A stretch of DNA of 64,000 nucleotides, from contig JAWVCW010000028.1 of assembly GCA_033857955.1 (NCBI GenBank), forward strand, positions 1-64,000. Reading direction: 5' to 3'. Under the pieces are notes generated by a model. It was not told where the DNA came from. It saw only the letters and a program-made list of their open reading frames with translations, and ran no database searches. Within the stretch, counting starts at the first letter, position 1. Every line of letters begins with the position of its first letter. This document shows positions 6,591 through 20,244 of the stretch, piece by piece. This DNA comes from Gaiellasilicea sp033857955 (GTDB lineage Bacteria > Actinomycetota > Thermoleophilia > Gaiellales > Gaiellaceae). The position numbers were made by a program, and so were the translations under genes.

Positions 6591-8809
6591 CCGCGCAAGG
6601 ACCGGAGCGCGACGAGACCCCGGAGCCGTGCCGGCCGGCCGAGTCCGCTGCGGATCGCCCGCAGCAGCGAACGCAGCTCCTTGCGCGCTCGCCTTGCGGC
6701 GGCGGCGCTCTGCTCGGGCGGACCGAAGCGTGCCTCGGCGACCGCGGCGGCGAACCGGCGTCCGTCGGCGCCGAGCTCCGCCCGCACCAGCTGCCGCAGC
6801 TCGTCGGGCGTCGCGCTCGGTCGGACCGCGAGTCCCTGATCGGCAAGGAAGTCGGCAAGCTCGCGCCGGGCCGCACCGGCAAGCCGTCTCGGGTCGCGCG
6901 TCAGATAGCGAAGGCGACGGCGGATGAGCTTCGCGGCGCCGATGGCGGCCGCGAACGCGAGCCCCGCCGGCAGGAGCAGCCAGAGCCCCGCGGGCCGGCC
7001 GCCAGACGTGTCTGTGCGGCCGCTCTGCCGATCCGCCAGCCGCTCCTTCAGCTGGAGCAGCCGGTCGAGCTCGCCGGCACCGCCGGCATTCCTGCCGCCC
7101 TTGGACGGCCCAAATGCCTCGGCCGCGTCGCCCGCGTTGAAGCCTGTCGACGAGGCGCTGTAGTCGGCAGTGAGCGATCCCCGTCCCGGAGTCGGGTCGA
7201 ACGCCAGCCAGCCGTAACCCGGGAACCACACCTCGACCCAGGCGTGCGCGTTGCGATCGGTGACGATCCAGCTGTTCTCCTCGCGCTTGCCGCTCGTGAA
7301 GCCGCCGGCAACCCGGGCGGGAATGCCGAGGAACCGGAGCATCAGCGCCATCGCGCCGGCGAAGTGCTGGCAATAGCCGCTCTTGCCCTCGGTGACGAAG
7401 TGCGCGAGCGGCGGGAGGCCGCCGGAGGGCGGTGGGGTCTCGTCGTACGTGAAGCCGCCGGTGCTCCGCAACCACGTCTCGATCGCGACGACCGCTCCGT
7501 ATGGCGTCCTCGCGCCCGCGCGCAGCCGACGCGCTTGGTTCCAGAGACCCTGGTACGGCCAGAGCGCGACGTAGCGCTCGTCGGCGAAGAGCGCCTCCAC
7601 CCGCGCGTCGCGGCCGGTAGCGCCGAACGGCTCGACGCGGGTGCGGCCGATGTCGAAGAAGCGCTCGAGCCCTGCCGGGTACTCGGCGGCGACGCGCGCC
7701 AGCTCGGCCGGCTCGGGCCGGGGCGCGTAGCTGTAGACCGTGTATCTCTGTCCGCGGTGAAGGCCGCCGTAGACGCGCACGAGCCCGCTCGAGAGCCGGA
7801 AGACGCCGCCGAGCTGCCGTGCCTCGAGCGCAACCGGCTGCGCCGCGCCGATGATGTGCTGATCCTCGAGCGCGCCGATCTCGACCTCCTGCTTCACCCA
7901 GGTACGCGGATTCAACGAGCGCGCCGGCAAGAGCGGGTCGTTCGGCAGCCTCCCCGTTGCGAGGCCGGTCGAGAGCGGAATCGGATTGTCGAGCCAGCGG
8001 TCCGAGTCAAACTGGTCGAGCGTCGTCGCCCGCCAGTAGAGACCGCGCTCCGGGCCGGTGATCCGGAGGACGGTTCGGGTCTTCTTCGCGAACCGGATGC
8101 CACCGTAGTTCGCGTCCCACACGTAGCTGACCGAGATCGGCTCGCCGAACGACTTGCTTGGATCCCAGCCCTGCCAGGCGAGGACGCCGTCCTTTGCGAG
8201 CGCCGCCGAGGTCGAGGCTCCCGCGGCCGCCAGGATGAGCACCGCGCCCGCGAGGAGCGCCGGCACCGGCCTCGTCGAACGTAGACCGGCGAGAGCCCAG
8301 AGAGCGCTCGCGAGGATCACCGCGCCGTAGAGGACGCTCCGCGACGGATACAGGGTTGCCGGCCAGCCTGCCCCGGCCACGACGGCGAGGACCGCGAAGA
8401 GCGGACGCCGCGCGGCCGCGGCGAGCGCGAGCACGAGACAGAAGCCGAAGATCGCAAGGATGAGGACTCCATGCATCTTCATTCGCTCGACTCCTGAGAA
8501 TGGCACCGAGACGTCGAAATAGTCGATCACTCCGTCGACGAACCGATGGCCGACCGGCGAGAAGAAGCCTCGCCGGTCGTCGGGCGAGGGGGTGTCCAGC
8601 GCGACCCACAGGGCCGTGAGGGCCGCCGGAACGGCGACGGCGAACCGGAGGCCAAGCGTCGGCGCAAGAGCCGGTGCGAGCGCGAGCAGGATCACCCAGA
8701 GCCAGTCCGCGCCCGCCGCGCGCGGGTCCTCCAGTCGCAGCCAGGACAGAGCGACGAGCGCCGCCGGGAAGGAGTAGACCGCGACGGTCCTCCCCATAGC
8801 CCTAGCCAT
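6587..8809 (-). CDS. Transglutaminase-like membrane protein with DUF3488-type N-terminus
   Basis: About 740 aa. Six or so hydrophobic segments lie in the first 200 residues, then a large extracytoplasmic part with a transglutaminase-like core. Its Cys-His-Asp triad is visible in GYCQHFAGA, NAHAWVEVW and AFDPTPG. A further membrane segment (LWLLLPAGLAFAAAIGAAKL) and a cytoplasmic C-terminal domain follow. This TgpA-like architecture next to a DUF58 protein and a MoxR ATPase is a common but poorly understood set. The start is probably ATG 8809, overlapping the DUF58 stop by 8 nt; ATG 8797 is also possible. Confidence 0.85.
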   Translation of the reverse strand: MARAMGRTVAVYSFPAALVALSWLRLEDPRAAGADWLWVILLALAPALAPTLGLRFAVAVPAALTALWVALDTPSPDDRRGFFSPVGHRFVDGVIDYFDVSVPFSGVERMKMHGVLILAIFGFCLVLALAAAARRPLFAVLAVVAGAGWPATLYPSRSVLYGAVILASALWALAGLRSTRPVPALLAGAVLILAAAGASTSAALAKDGVLAWQGWDPSKSFGEPISVSYVWDANYGGIRFAKKTRTVLRITGPERGLYWRATTLDQFDSDRWLDNPIPLSTGLATGRLPNDPLLPARSLNPRTWVKQEVEIGALEDQHIIGAAQPVALEARQLGGVFRLSSGLVRVYGGLHRGQRYTVYSYAPRPEPAELARVAAEYPAGLERFFDIGRTRVEPFGATGRDARVEALFADERYVALWPYQGLWNQARRLRAGARTPYGAVVAIETWLRSTGGFTYDETPPPSGGLPPLAHFVTEGKSGYCQHFAGAMALMLRFLGIPARVAGGFTSGKREENSWIVTDRNAHAWVEVWFPGYGWLAFDPTPGRGSLTADYSASSTGFNAGDAAEAFGPSKGGRNAGGAGELDRLLQLKERLADRQSGRTDTSGGRPAGLWLLLPAGLAFAAAIGAAKLIRRRLRYLTRDPRRLAGAARRELADFLADQGLAVRPSATPDELRQLVRAELGADGRRFAAAVAEARFGPPEQSAAAARRARKELRSLLRAIRSGLGRPARLRGLVALRSLRG

Positions 8810-10001
8810 GCGCGCTTCTCGGGCTGGGGGCTGCACCGAGCACCGCCGCGAGCGAGTCTCCGCGCCGGACGACGGCAACAGCGACGCCGGCGGCCTGGAG
8901 CCGCAGCAGCTCGGGCTCGATCTTGGTGGGACGGCCCACGAAGCTGGGAGCGTCGATCCAGACGACGCTGACGCCTTGCCCGGCGAGCGAGCGCTGCACG
9001 AGCTTCGCCGCGAGCGCGTCCGGGACGCTCGCGGTCACGACCACGGTCTCCACGGCCCGCGACGCCGGCCCGCCCTCACGCGAGAGGAGCTCGACGACCG
9101 GACGCGTCCCGTCGGGCTCCACAGCCGCCAGCACGCCGAGCGCGGCAAACCAATCGCCGTCGAGCGACGAGACCCGGATGCTCGGCCGCTGCCCGGAGTT
9201 GACCGCCAGCACCGCCCGCCTTCCGTGGAGTGCATGCGAGCGAAGGATCGAGCCCGCTGCGCGCACCTGCTCGTCGAAGCTCTCCCCCGCGACTCCGCTC
9301 GCCTCCGCGTCGAGGAGCACGGCGATCTCGTCGCGTGGAGCGTCCTCGAGCTCCTTCACCATCAACTGGCCGCGCCGCGCAGTCGTCCGCCAGTGCACCT
9401 TTCGCAGCGACTCGCCCTGCTCGTACTCGCGCACCGAGTGGAGGTCGAATCCCGACGGACGGCGCAGCAGGAGCCGCCGGCCGTCCTGCGCGTGCGCCCC
9501 GCTCTCGGAGAAGAGCCGGTCGAGCGCGATCAGGCGCGGATAGACGAGCAGCGAGCCGCCGCCGGCGAGCTCGATCTCCGATCGCGCCAGCCCGAAGGGG
9601 TCGTCGATCGTCGCTGTCGCCGATTCGACGACGTAGCGGCCGCGCGGGACACGCTCGAGCACGTACGTGCCGCGATAGCTCGCGCCCGCGCGCCGCAACG
9701 ACGTCTCCCGTTCGCCGAAGCGGGAGATTCGCTCCGTGACCGTGATCGAGGGCGGCGGCACCCAGGCCTCCGGCCGCACTTCGAGCGTCACCCAGACGTC
9801 CTCGCCCTCGAGCAGCGCCCCCTTGCCTGCGCGCCGTCGCAGGAGGATCGGCGCCGCCGCCAGCCGGACCCAGGTGCGGGCCGCGATCGGCGCCAGCACG
9901 AGCCCGGTCGCAACCGGGTAGAGCGCCTTCGCTCCGAAGAGCCAGGCGAGGACGTACGTCGCGAGACCGAGGAGGAGCGTGAGCGCCCCGCGCCTCGTCA
10001 T
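8802..10001 (-). CDS. DUF58 domain protein
   Basis: A 399-aa protein. Two hydrophobic segments near the N-terminus (ALTLLLGLATYVLAWLFGA and ALYPVATGLVLAPIA) are followed by a beta-rich region and the DUF58 signature around 190-225 (HSVREYEQGESLRKVHWRTT). DUF58 proteins usually pair with MoxR ATPases and resemble proteins with a von Willebrand A-like fold. The stop of moxR lies 3 nt upstream of the ATG at 10001, so the two are co-transcribed. Confidence 0.85.
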   Translation of the reverse strand: MTRRGALTLLLGLATYVLAWLFGAKALYPVATGLVLAPIAARTWVRLAAAPILLRRRAGKGALLEGEDVWVTLEVRPEAWVPPPSITVTERISRFGERETSLRRAGASYRGTYVLERVPRGRYVVESATATIDDPFGLARSEIELAGGGSLLVYPRLIALDRLFSESGAHAQDGRRLLLRRPSGFDLHSVREYEQGESLRKVHWRTTARRGQLMVKELEDAPRDEIAVLLDAEASGVAGESFDEQVRAAGSILRSHALHGRRAVLAVNSGQRPSIRVSSLDGDWFAALGVLAAVEPDGTRPVVELLSREGGPASRAVETVVVTASVPDALAAKLVQRSLAGQGVSVVWIDAPSFVGRPTKIEPELLRLQAAGVAVAVVRRGDSLAAVLGAAPSPRSAHG

Positions 10002-10004
10002 CCG

Positions 10005-10953
<949 letters not shown>

Positions 10954-10967
<14 letters not shown>

Positions 10968-12138
10968 GCCGTTCCTTTAGCAGGCGTTCGACCTCGTCCA
11001 GGATCCCGGCGGCGATCTCGTCCTTCGATGCCTTCGCCAGTTTGCGCTCGCCGCCCTTCGTCACGAGCGTGACCTCGTTATCGCGCGCGTCGAAGCCGAT
11101 TCCGGGAGTGGACACGTCGTTGTAGACGACGAGATCGATGTTCTTGTCGGTGAGCATCCTGCGCTTTCGCGCGAGCCCGTCCTCGCCCGACTCGGCGCCG
11201 AAGCCGACGAGCACCTGCCCGTTTCGATCCTGCTCCCCGAGCTGGGCGAGCACGTCGGTCGTGGGCTCGAGCTCCAGCTTCCAGACCTCCTCGGTCTTTG
11301 GACGCTTTCCCTTGACCGGTTGGGCCGGGCGGTAGTCGGCGACCGCCGCTGCCATCACGACGATGTCGGCGGCGCCGGACCGGGTCCTGGCCTCGCGCTC
11401 GAGATCGGCCGCGGTCGGCGCCTGCACGATCTCGACGCCGTCGGGCACGGGCACCGCCAGGTTCGCCGCGAGCAGGGTCACGTTCGCGCCCCGGCGGCGG
11501 GCCTCCGCTGCGACGGCGACGCCCATCCGGCCCGAGGAGCGGTTGCCGAGAAAGCGCACCGCGTCGACCGGCTCACGCGTGCCGCCGGCGCTGACGAGAA
11601 CCTGCGTGCCCGCGAGTGACCCACCCTTCGCGCCGAGCAGCTCCTCGATCCGGGCAGCGATGGCCTCCGGCTCGCTCATGCGGCCGACGCCGACCTCGCC
11701 CTCCGCGAGCTCGCCGGCCTCGGGGCCGATCAGCTCGACGCCCCGCGCGCGTAGCGTCGCCGCGTTCGCCTGGGTCGCCTCGTGCTCCCACATGCGCGTG
11801 TTCATCGCAGGCGCGACGAGGAACGGGCCGCGGTGCGCGAGCGCCGCCTCGGTGAGGACGTCGTCGGCGAGGCCGTGCGCGAGCTTCGCGAGCGTGTTCG
11901 CCGTGAGCGGGGCGATCACGAGCAGGTCGGCGCGCTCCAGGTGCGGATAGGGATCGGCGTTCTGAGCTTTGCGTGCAAGGGCGAAGAACGTCTCGGCCCG
12001 GACGAAGCGCTCGGCGGCGCGCGTCGGCAGCGGCAGCACGTCGTGACCGGCCTTCACGAGCAGGCGCACGAGCTCGCAGGCCTTGTAGGCCGCGATGCCG
12101 CCGGTGATCCCGAGCAGGATGCGCGCCATCGCGCTCAT
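10954..12138 (-). CDS. coaBC: Bifunctional phosphopantothenoylcysteine decarboxylase / synthetase
   Basis: A 394-aa enzyme of coenzyme A synthesis. The N-terminal CoaC flavoprotein half has GITGGIAAYK (about 9-18) and PAMNTRMW. The C-terminal CoaB half begins near VLVSAGGTREPVDAVR and carries the NRSSG motif and the lysine-rich KGKRPK region. The length matches the family. The start is ATG 12138 or ATG 12129. It follows gmk-rpoZ as in other actinobacteria, with a gap of about 130 nt after rpoZ. Confidence 0.95.
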
Positions 12139-12169
12139 TGTGCCCCACGAGCTCGCTCAGCCGTCCTCG

Positions 12170-12197
12170 CGGTGTCAGAGACGTGTGTGAGACACCG
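12170..12197. repeat. Inverted repeat in the rpoZ-coaBC gap
   Basis: CGGTGTC and GACACCG separated by 14 nt in the 130-nt space between rpoZ and coaBC. Another pair, CTGAGCG / CGCTCAG, lies near 12235-12270 at the end of rpoZ. Both could be weak transcript-end structures; neither has a T-run. Confidence 0.4.
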
Positions 12198-12268
12198 TCT
12201 CCTCACGGCGCATCTTTGGCGCGGAACCGTTAGGGCTGAGCGTGCTCTGCCGACCGGTCAGTGTGCGC

Positions 12269-12517
12269 TCAGCGCTTGCCGTAGTCGTACTTGATCTTGC
12301 CCTGAGCGATCTCCTCCAGGGACATGGTCAAGTAGTTCTTCGAGCGCGACTCGACGAGCGGCGGCGGAGCTTCCTCGAAGCCCATGCCTTCACCGAGCTG
12401 GTGGTGATAGTTGTTGATCTGCCGGGCGCGCTTCGCGGCGACGATGACCAGCGCATAGCGCGAGTCGACCCCACCGGCCTCAACGTTCAGCAGCTCATCG
12501 ATACGAGGATGGATCAT
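12269..12517 (-). CDS. rpoZ: RNA polymerase omega subunit
   Basis: An 82-aa protein. It has the omega core: the N-terminal helix HPRIDELLNVEAGGVDSRYA, the RARQIN motif at about 31-36 and a C-terminal helix ending KIKYDYGKR. Omega helps fold beta-prime and stabilises RNA polymerase. It starts at ATG 12517 within the gmk stop (ATGA), in the standard gmk-rpoZ-coaBC order. Confidence 0.93.
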   Translation of the reverse strand: MIHPRIDELLNVEAGGVDSRYALVIVAAKRARQINNYHHQLGEGMGFEEAPPPLVESRSKNYLTMSLEEIAQGKIKYDYGKR

Positions 12518-13110
12518 GGACGGGCCATGGTAGCTGCAAGTGCGATCTCCCGCTCCACGAGCGCCGAGAGCGCCTCGGTGGCGCGCGCGACGTCGTCGTT
12601 GCGAACCATGTAGCGAAAGCGGTAGGCCTGCTCGAGCTGGTGCCTCGCGAGGGCGATCCGCTCACCGATCTCGCCCGAGCTCTCGGTGTCGCGGGCGCGT
12701 AGCCGTCGCTCCAGTTCCGGGACGTCGGCGGCGATGAAGAGCGTGACGCTGTGCTCGACCTCCTTCTGGACCTTCATCGCACCCTCGATCTCGAGCTCGA
12801 GGATGCACACTCGGCCGTCCGCGGCGATCCGGTCGATCTCCGAGGCGAGCGTCCCGTAGCGGCCACCGACGAAGGTCACGTGCTCGAGGAACGCGCCTTC
12901 CTCGATCCGGGCGACGAACTCCTCCTCGCTCAGGAACCAGTATTCACGCCCTTTTTGCTCGCCGGGGCGCTGCGGTCGCGTCGTCGCGGAGACGGCGACC
13001 TCGAGCTCGGGCTGACGCTCGACGAGCCGTTTGATCAATGTCCCCTTGCCGGCCCCGCTCGGGCCCGTGACGACGAAGACGGGCAGTGGCCTACCGGTTG
13101 AAGAGGCCAA
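12514..13110 (-). CDS. gmk: Guanylate kinase
   Basis: A 198-aa enzyme that makes GDP from GMP. The P-loop GPSGAGKGT lies at about 16-24, with the GMP-binding part SATTRPQRPGE and the GREYWF segment. The start TTG 13110 overlaps the end of mihF by 20 nt; no ATG or GTG is available before the P-loop strand, so this start is likely. Confidence 0.95.
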   Translation of the reverse strand: MASSTGRPLPVFVVTGPSGAGKGTLIKRLVERQPELEVAVSATTRPQRPGEQKGREYWFLSEEEFVARIEEGAFLEHVTFVGGRYGTLASEIDRIAADGRVCILELEIEGAMKVQKEVEHSVTLFIAADVPELERRLRARDTESSGEIGERIALARHQLEQAYRFRYMVRNDDVARATEALSALVEREIALAATMARP

Positions 13111-13420
13111 TGAGCTCGGCGCGCTGGCGCTCGGAGAGCCCGCCCACCGTCTTCGACTGGCTGATCCGGCACTGATTCAGCAGCCGGGCGGCCTTGACGC
13201 GCCCGAATTTGGGCACGGCCATGAGCATGTCGAAGACCTTCGCGGTCGAGACGTACTCGGGCGGATCGAGCAGGATCCCCTCGATCTGAATCCTTCCGTC
13301 CTTCAGGTCCTTCTTCAGCCGGGCCCGCCGAACACGGATGTCGTTAGCCCTCTTGAGAGCTTCCATCCGTTGATCGAGCGACCGCAGTGGGGCCTGGGCC
13401 TGCGTCTTCGACGACACCAT
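13091..13420 (-). CDS. mihF: Actinobacterial integration host factor (mIHF)
   Basis: A 109-aa nucleoid-associated protein. It shows a basic N-terminal helix (RVRRARLKKDLKDG) and the helix-two-turn-helix region AKVFDMLMAVPKFGRVKAARLL, which bends DNA in a non-specific way. It is unrelated to the proteobacterial IHF pair and is a marker of actinobacteria. It sits directly before gmk, as in mycobacteria. The start is ATG 13420. A strong promoter ends only 9 nt upstream, so the message is leaderless or nearly so. Confidence 0.92.
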   Translation of the reverse strand: MVSSKTQAQAPLRSLDQRMEALKRANDIRVRRARLKKDLKDGRIQIEGILLDPPEYVSTAKVFDMLMAVPKFGRVKAARLLNQCRISQSKTVGGLSERQRAELIGLFNR

Positions 13421-13429
13421 GAGCGCGGG

Positions 13430-13457
13430 ATACTAGCATCCTTCGAAGAACGGTCAA
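13430..13457 (-). promoter_or_regulatory. Sigma-70-type promoter of mihF-gmk-rpoZ
   Basis: On the minus strand -35 TTGACC (13457-13452), a 16-bp spacer and -10 TAGTAT (13435-13430). The -10 ends 9 nt before the mihF ATG. It separates mihF onwards from the pyr operon that ends at 13493. Confidence 0.75.
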
Positions 13458-13492
13458 GCAGTCACTTTAGGGCTGTTTACAGGCGTTTTCTC

Positions 13493-14371
13493 TCACCTGT
13501 TGCCAGAACTGGAAACGCCCATTTGCAGGGATTCATGAGCAGCACCCCTCGCCTCCAGGGGATGGGCGAGGTCGCGGGCAGCCGCCTCGGCGTCCAACTC
13601 GGACCGGATCCGGACCGGCGCATCGGGGTCGGAGAAGAGAATCGTGCCGAGCGCGACCGCACTCGCGCCGGCCGCGATCAGCTCGAGCGCGTCGAGTCCC
13701 GAGGTCACTCCACCCATGCCGACGAGCGGCAAGTCGACGGCCGCCGAGCAGGCATAGACCGCCGCCAGGGCGACCGGCTTCAGCGCCGGACCGGAGTAGC
13801 CGCCGGTGCCGCGGCCGAGCGTCGGGCGAAGGGTTCGCGCGTCGAGCGCGAGACCTCGGAGGGTGTTCACGAGCGAGAGGCCGTCGGCGCCTGCGGCGTC
13901 CACGGCGCGTGCAACCTCCGCGATGTCCCACGCCGCCGGCGAGAGCTTGGCGTACAGCGGCAGGCTCGTTGCCGCGCGGCAGGCGGCGACGATGGCGGCC
14001 GCGCCCTCGGGCGCCTCGTCGACGTTCGGGCAGGAGAGATTCAGCTCGATCGCCCCAATCTCCGGCGACTCAGTGTCCTCGAGCGCGGCGCACGTCTCTG
14101 CGTACTGGGCGGCCGAGAATCCCCCGACCGAGATCCAGAGCGGCACGCCGAGCTGCCGCAGCCCCGGGAGCGTTTCCGCCAGGAAGCGCTCCCGGCCCGG
14201 ATTCGCGAGCCCGATCGAGTTCAGCATGCCGGCGTCGGTCTCCGCGATCCGGACGGGCGGGTTTCCCTCGCGCGGCTCGGGCGTAATCGTCTTCGTCACG
14301 AAGGCGTCGAGCGAGCGCGCGACGTCCGGCGCCGTGAGGGCGTCGAGACAACCTGACGCGTTAAGCAGCAC
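13493..14371 (-). CDS. pyrD: Dihydroorotate dehydrogenase, class 1B catalytic subunit
   Basis: A 292-aa FMN-binding TIM barrel that oxidises dihydroorotate to orotate. The segment ELNLSCPN carries the cysteine expected for class 1 enzymes, and later FMN-phosphate motifs are visible (GMGGVTSG, GASAVALGT). It pairs with PyrK directly upstream, which makes it the NAD-linked class 1B form. The start is GTG 14371, which overlaps the pyrK stop by 11 nt. It is the last gene of the pyr operon and takes the place that pyrF holds in mycobacteria. Confidence 0.93.
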   Translation of the reverse strand: MLLNASGCLDALTAPDVARSLDAFVTKTITPEPREGNPPVRIAETDAGMLNSIGLANPGRERFLAETLPGLRQLGVPLWISVGGFSAAQYAETCAALEDTESPEIGAIELNLSCPNVDEAPEGAAAIVAACRAATSLPLYAKLSPAAWDIAEVARAVDAAGADGLSLVNTLRGLALDARTLRPTLGRGTGGYSGPALKPVALAAVYACSAAVDLPLVGMGGVTSGLDALELIAAGASAVALGTILFSDPDAPVRIRSELDAEAAARDLAHPLEARGAAHESLQMGVSSSGNR

Positions 14372-15018
14372 AGAGCACCGGTCCGTCCACGCAGAGCCGC
14401 CTGAGCTCACCGTCGATCTCGACCGCGCAGCCGTAGCAGGCGCCGTAGCCGCACGCCATCGGCGCCTCCCAGGCGAGCTGTGCGTCGGCGACGCGTTCCC
14501 GGAGCGCAGCGAGCATCGGCTCCGGACCGCAGCCGAGCACGTCGACCGGCTCGTCCGGGAGCAGCTCCGTCACGTACGTGGGCTCGATGCAGACCTCCGC
14601 GTTTGGGACGAGGGCCGCCGCCTCGGCGTGCCAGTCGCTGCGGAAGCCGAGGATCGCCGGCGGCGCTGCACCGTTCAAACCGAGGAGCGACGCGGAGAGG
14701 AACGGCAGCGGCGCGACGCCGATGCCGCCGCCGACGAGCAGCGGCCGCCGGACATCGAGGTCGAAGCCGTTTCCGAGTGGGCCGAGCACGTGGAGTTCCT
14801 CCTCGGGCTCGAGCGCGCAGAGCGCGCGCGTGCCGGGCCCGATCGGATCGATCAGGAACGCGAGCTCCCCCGCGGCCTCCAGGCAGAGGCTCATCGGCCG
14901 CGGCAACACCCGGCCGGGTGCTTCGAGCATGAAGAACTGGCCCGGAACGCCGATCTCCAGGCCCCCTCGCCGGACTCGGAGGAGCGTATAGGGGCCGACC
15001 GGCTCCGCGCCTGTGACG

Positions 15019-15038
<20 letters not shown>
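14361..15038 (-). CDS. pyrK: Dihydroorotate dehydrogenase electron-transfer subunit
   Basis: A 225-aa FAD and 2Fe-2S protein that passes electrons from PyrD to NAD. The FAD-binding motif RPMSLC is at about 46-51, the NAD-binding GGGIGVAPL at about 102-110, and the C-terminal iron-sulphur ligands have the spacing C-x4-C-x2-C-x11-C (CGYGACYGC ... RLC). The start ATG 15038 overlaps the carB end by 20 nt. Confidence 0.94.
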
Positions 15039-17953
<2,915 letters not shown>

Positions 17954-17964
<11 letters not shown>

Positions 17965-18991
17965 CTCGCACCTCGTCCACCCAGCGCTCGAGGATCGGCC
18001 AGGCGTCGTGTGGCCCCGGGCCGGCTTCGGGGTGGAACTGGACCGAGCGTGCGTGCAGCTCCGGGAAGTCGAAGCCCTCGACGGTGCCGTCGTAGAGCGA
18101 GACATAGGTGGCCTCAGCGTCGTCGGACGGCGCGACCGCGAAGCCATGGTTCTGGCTCGTCACGAGCACGCGACCGGTCGACCGCTCCAGGACTGGATGG
18201 TTTGAGCCCCGGTGACCGAAGCGGAGCTTGTACGTCTCGTGGCCGGTCGCGAGGCCGAGCAGCTGATGGCCGAGGCAGATGCCGAGAATCGGCACCCGGC
18301 CGAGGAGGTCGCGGACGACCTGGATCTCGTAGCCGAGCGGTTCGGGATCGCCGGGACCGTTCGACAGGAGCACGGCGTCGTGGCGGGCGAGCTCGCCGGC
18401 GTCGACGGTGTGCGGGAAAACGGTCACCTGCGCGCCCGCTCCGGCGAGCCGGCGCAGAATCGAGCGCTTGCAGCCGTAATCGACGACGGCGACCCGGATC
18501 GTGCCGGCGTTGCAGTAGACGAACGGCTTGGGAGTCGACACCTGGGCGACGAGCGCGGCGCCCTCCATCGTCGGCCGCGCCCGGACGGCGTCGAGCGCCT
18601 CGGCCTCGTCGAGCGTCCCCGCGACCGCCGCGGCGCGCATCGCTCCGCCCTCGCGCAGGCGGAGGACGAGGGAGCGCGTGTCGATGCCGGTCAACCCGAC
18701 GATGCCGCGCTCTTCGAGCCAGTTGGTCCACTCGGGCCCGCGTGCCTCGCGCATCAGCACCGCCGTCGCGTGCGCGCCGGGCGACTCCTCGCGGCCTGAG
18801 GCGACGCCGTAGTTGCCGACCATCGGCGCCGTGAAGCAGATGAGCTGCTCGGCGAAGCTCGGGTCGGTGACGGTCTCCTGGTAGCCGGTCATCGCCGTCG
18901 TGAAGACCGCCTCGCCGAAGGCGACGCCGGGCGCGCCGACCGAGCGGCCATGAAAGATCGTGCCGTCCTCGAGCGCGACGAAAGCGCTCAT
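17954..18991 (-). CDS. carA: Carbamoyl-phosphate synthase small (glutaminase) subunit
   Basis: A 345-aa class I glutamine amidotransferase that feeds ammonia to CarB. The nucleophile is in GICLGHQLLGLATG (about 235-248), and the His-Glu pair in SVQFHPEAGPGP near the C-terminus. The N-terminal CarA domain starts with LEDGTIFHGRSVG. The start is ATG 18991, overlapping the pyrC stop (ATGA). Confidence 0.96.
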
Positions 18992-20244
18992 CCGTGCACT
19001 ACCCGGCCGTCGGCGATCGTCTTCACGATCGCGCCCCGGAGCCGCTCGCCCAGCAGCCACGAGTTCGCCGAACGGGAGCGGAAGCCCCTCTCTTCGACCG
19101 TCCACTCGGTTTCGAGGTCGAGCAGCACGAGGTTGGCGCGGGCGCCGACCTCGATCCGCGGCTCGGGCAGCCCGAGCGCACGCGCCGGCCCCGCAGACAT
19201 CCGCTCCAGGAGCGTCTCGAGCGGGACGAGCCCCGGCTCGACGAGGTGCGTGTAGAGCGCCGCGAATGCGGTCTCGAGACCGGTGACGCCGAACGGCGCT
19301 TCCTCGAACGGTGCGTCCTTCTCCTCGCGCGAATGCGGCGCGTGATCGGTGGCCACGCAGGCGATCGTGCCGTCGCGCAGCGCCTCGATCAGGGCCTTGC
19401 GATCGTCGTCGGCCCGGAGGGGCGGGTTCATCTTCACGTTCGGGTCGAGCGAGCGCACGGCCTCGTCCGTGAGCACGAGGTGATGCGGCGTCACTTCGGC
19501 GGTCGCCTCGACCCCGCGTGCGTGCGCCGCGCGCAGCGCGTCGACGGACTCCTTCGCGGAGAGATGCATCAGGTGGAGCGGCCGGCCCTCGTAGCCCGCG
19601 AGGGAAAGGTCGCGCTCGACCATCGCGCTCTCGGCAACCGACGGGTACGGGGCGAAGCCGAGCTCGGCGCAGACGGTTCCTTCGTGCACCTGGCCGTCGC
19701 GGGAGAGCGTCGGCTCCTCGCAGTGGAGCGCGAGCTTCCGGCCCGTGACAGATCCGTACTGGAGCGCTCGGCGCATGAGCCCGGCCGACGTGACCGGCCG
19801 ACCGTCGTCGGTGAAGGCCGCGGCGCCCGCGTCGGCGAGCTCCGCCATCTCCGTCAGCTCCTCACCGCCGAGCTTCTTCGAGATGGCTGCCATGAAGCCG
19901 GTCGGGACGAGCGCCTCGCGCCGTGCCGCCTCGACGAGAGAGCCGAGCACGGCGGCCGAGTCGACGACGGGGTCCGTGTTCGGCATCGCGAGAATCGCGC
20001 AGTAGCCACCCGCAGCAGCAGCCGCGGTACCGCTCGCGATCGTCTCCTCGTCCTCGCGTCCGGGCGAGCGCAGGTGGACGTGCGGGTCGACGAAGGCGGG
20101 AGCGAGCACGTGACGCGTTGCTGCCGCCGGTTCGATCCGGGCGATCACGCCGTCGACGACAGTGACGGCCACGCACTCGCCGCCGGCGAGCCGCCCTGCG
20201 AGCGTGAGGCTGTCGGAGCGGCCGTTCTTGCAGAAGAGCGTCAT
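18988..20244 (-). CDS. pyrC: Dihydroorotase
   Basis: A 418-aa amidohydrolase that closes carbamoyl-aspartate to dihydroorotate. The metal-binding motifs are DPHVHLRSPG (about 50-59), TPHHL and ATDHAPHS, in the class I dihydroorotase arrangement. The start ATG 20244 overlaps the pyrB stop. It sits in the order pyrB-pyrC-carA. Confidence 0.95.
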   Translation of the reverse strand: MTLFCKNGRSDSLTLAGRLAGGECVAVTVVDGVIARIEPAAATRHVLAPAFVDPHVHLRSPGREDEETIASGTAAAAAGGYCAILAMPNTDPVVDSAAVLGSLVEAARREALVPTGFMAAISKKLGGEELTEMAELADAGAAAFTDDGRPVTSAGLMRRALQYGSVTGRKLALHCEEPTLSRDGQVHEGTVCAELGFAPYPSVAESAMVERDLSLAGYEGRPLHLMHLSAKESVDALRAAHARGVEATAEVTPHHLVLTDEAVRSLDPNVKMNPPLRADDDRKALIEALRDGTIACVATDHAPHSREEKDAPFEEAPFGVTGLETAFAALYTHLVEPGLVPLETLLERMSAGPARALGLPEPRIEVGARANLVLLDLETEWTVEERGFRSRSANSWLLGERLRGAIVKTIADGRVVHG

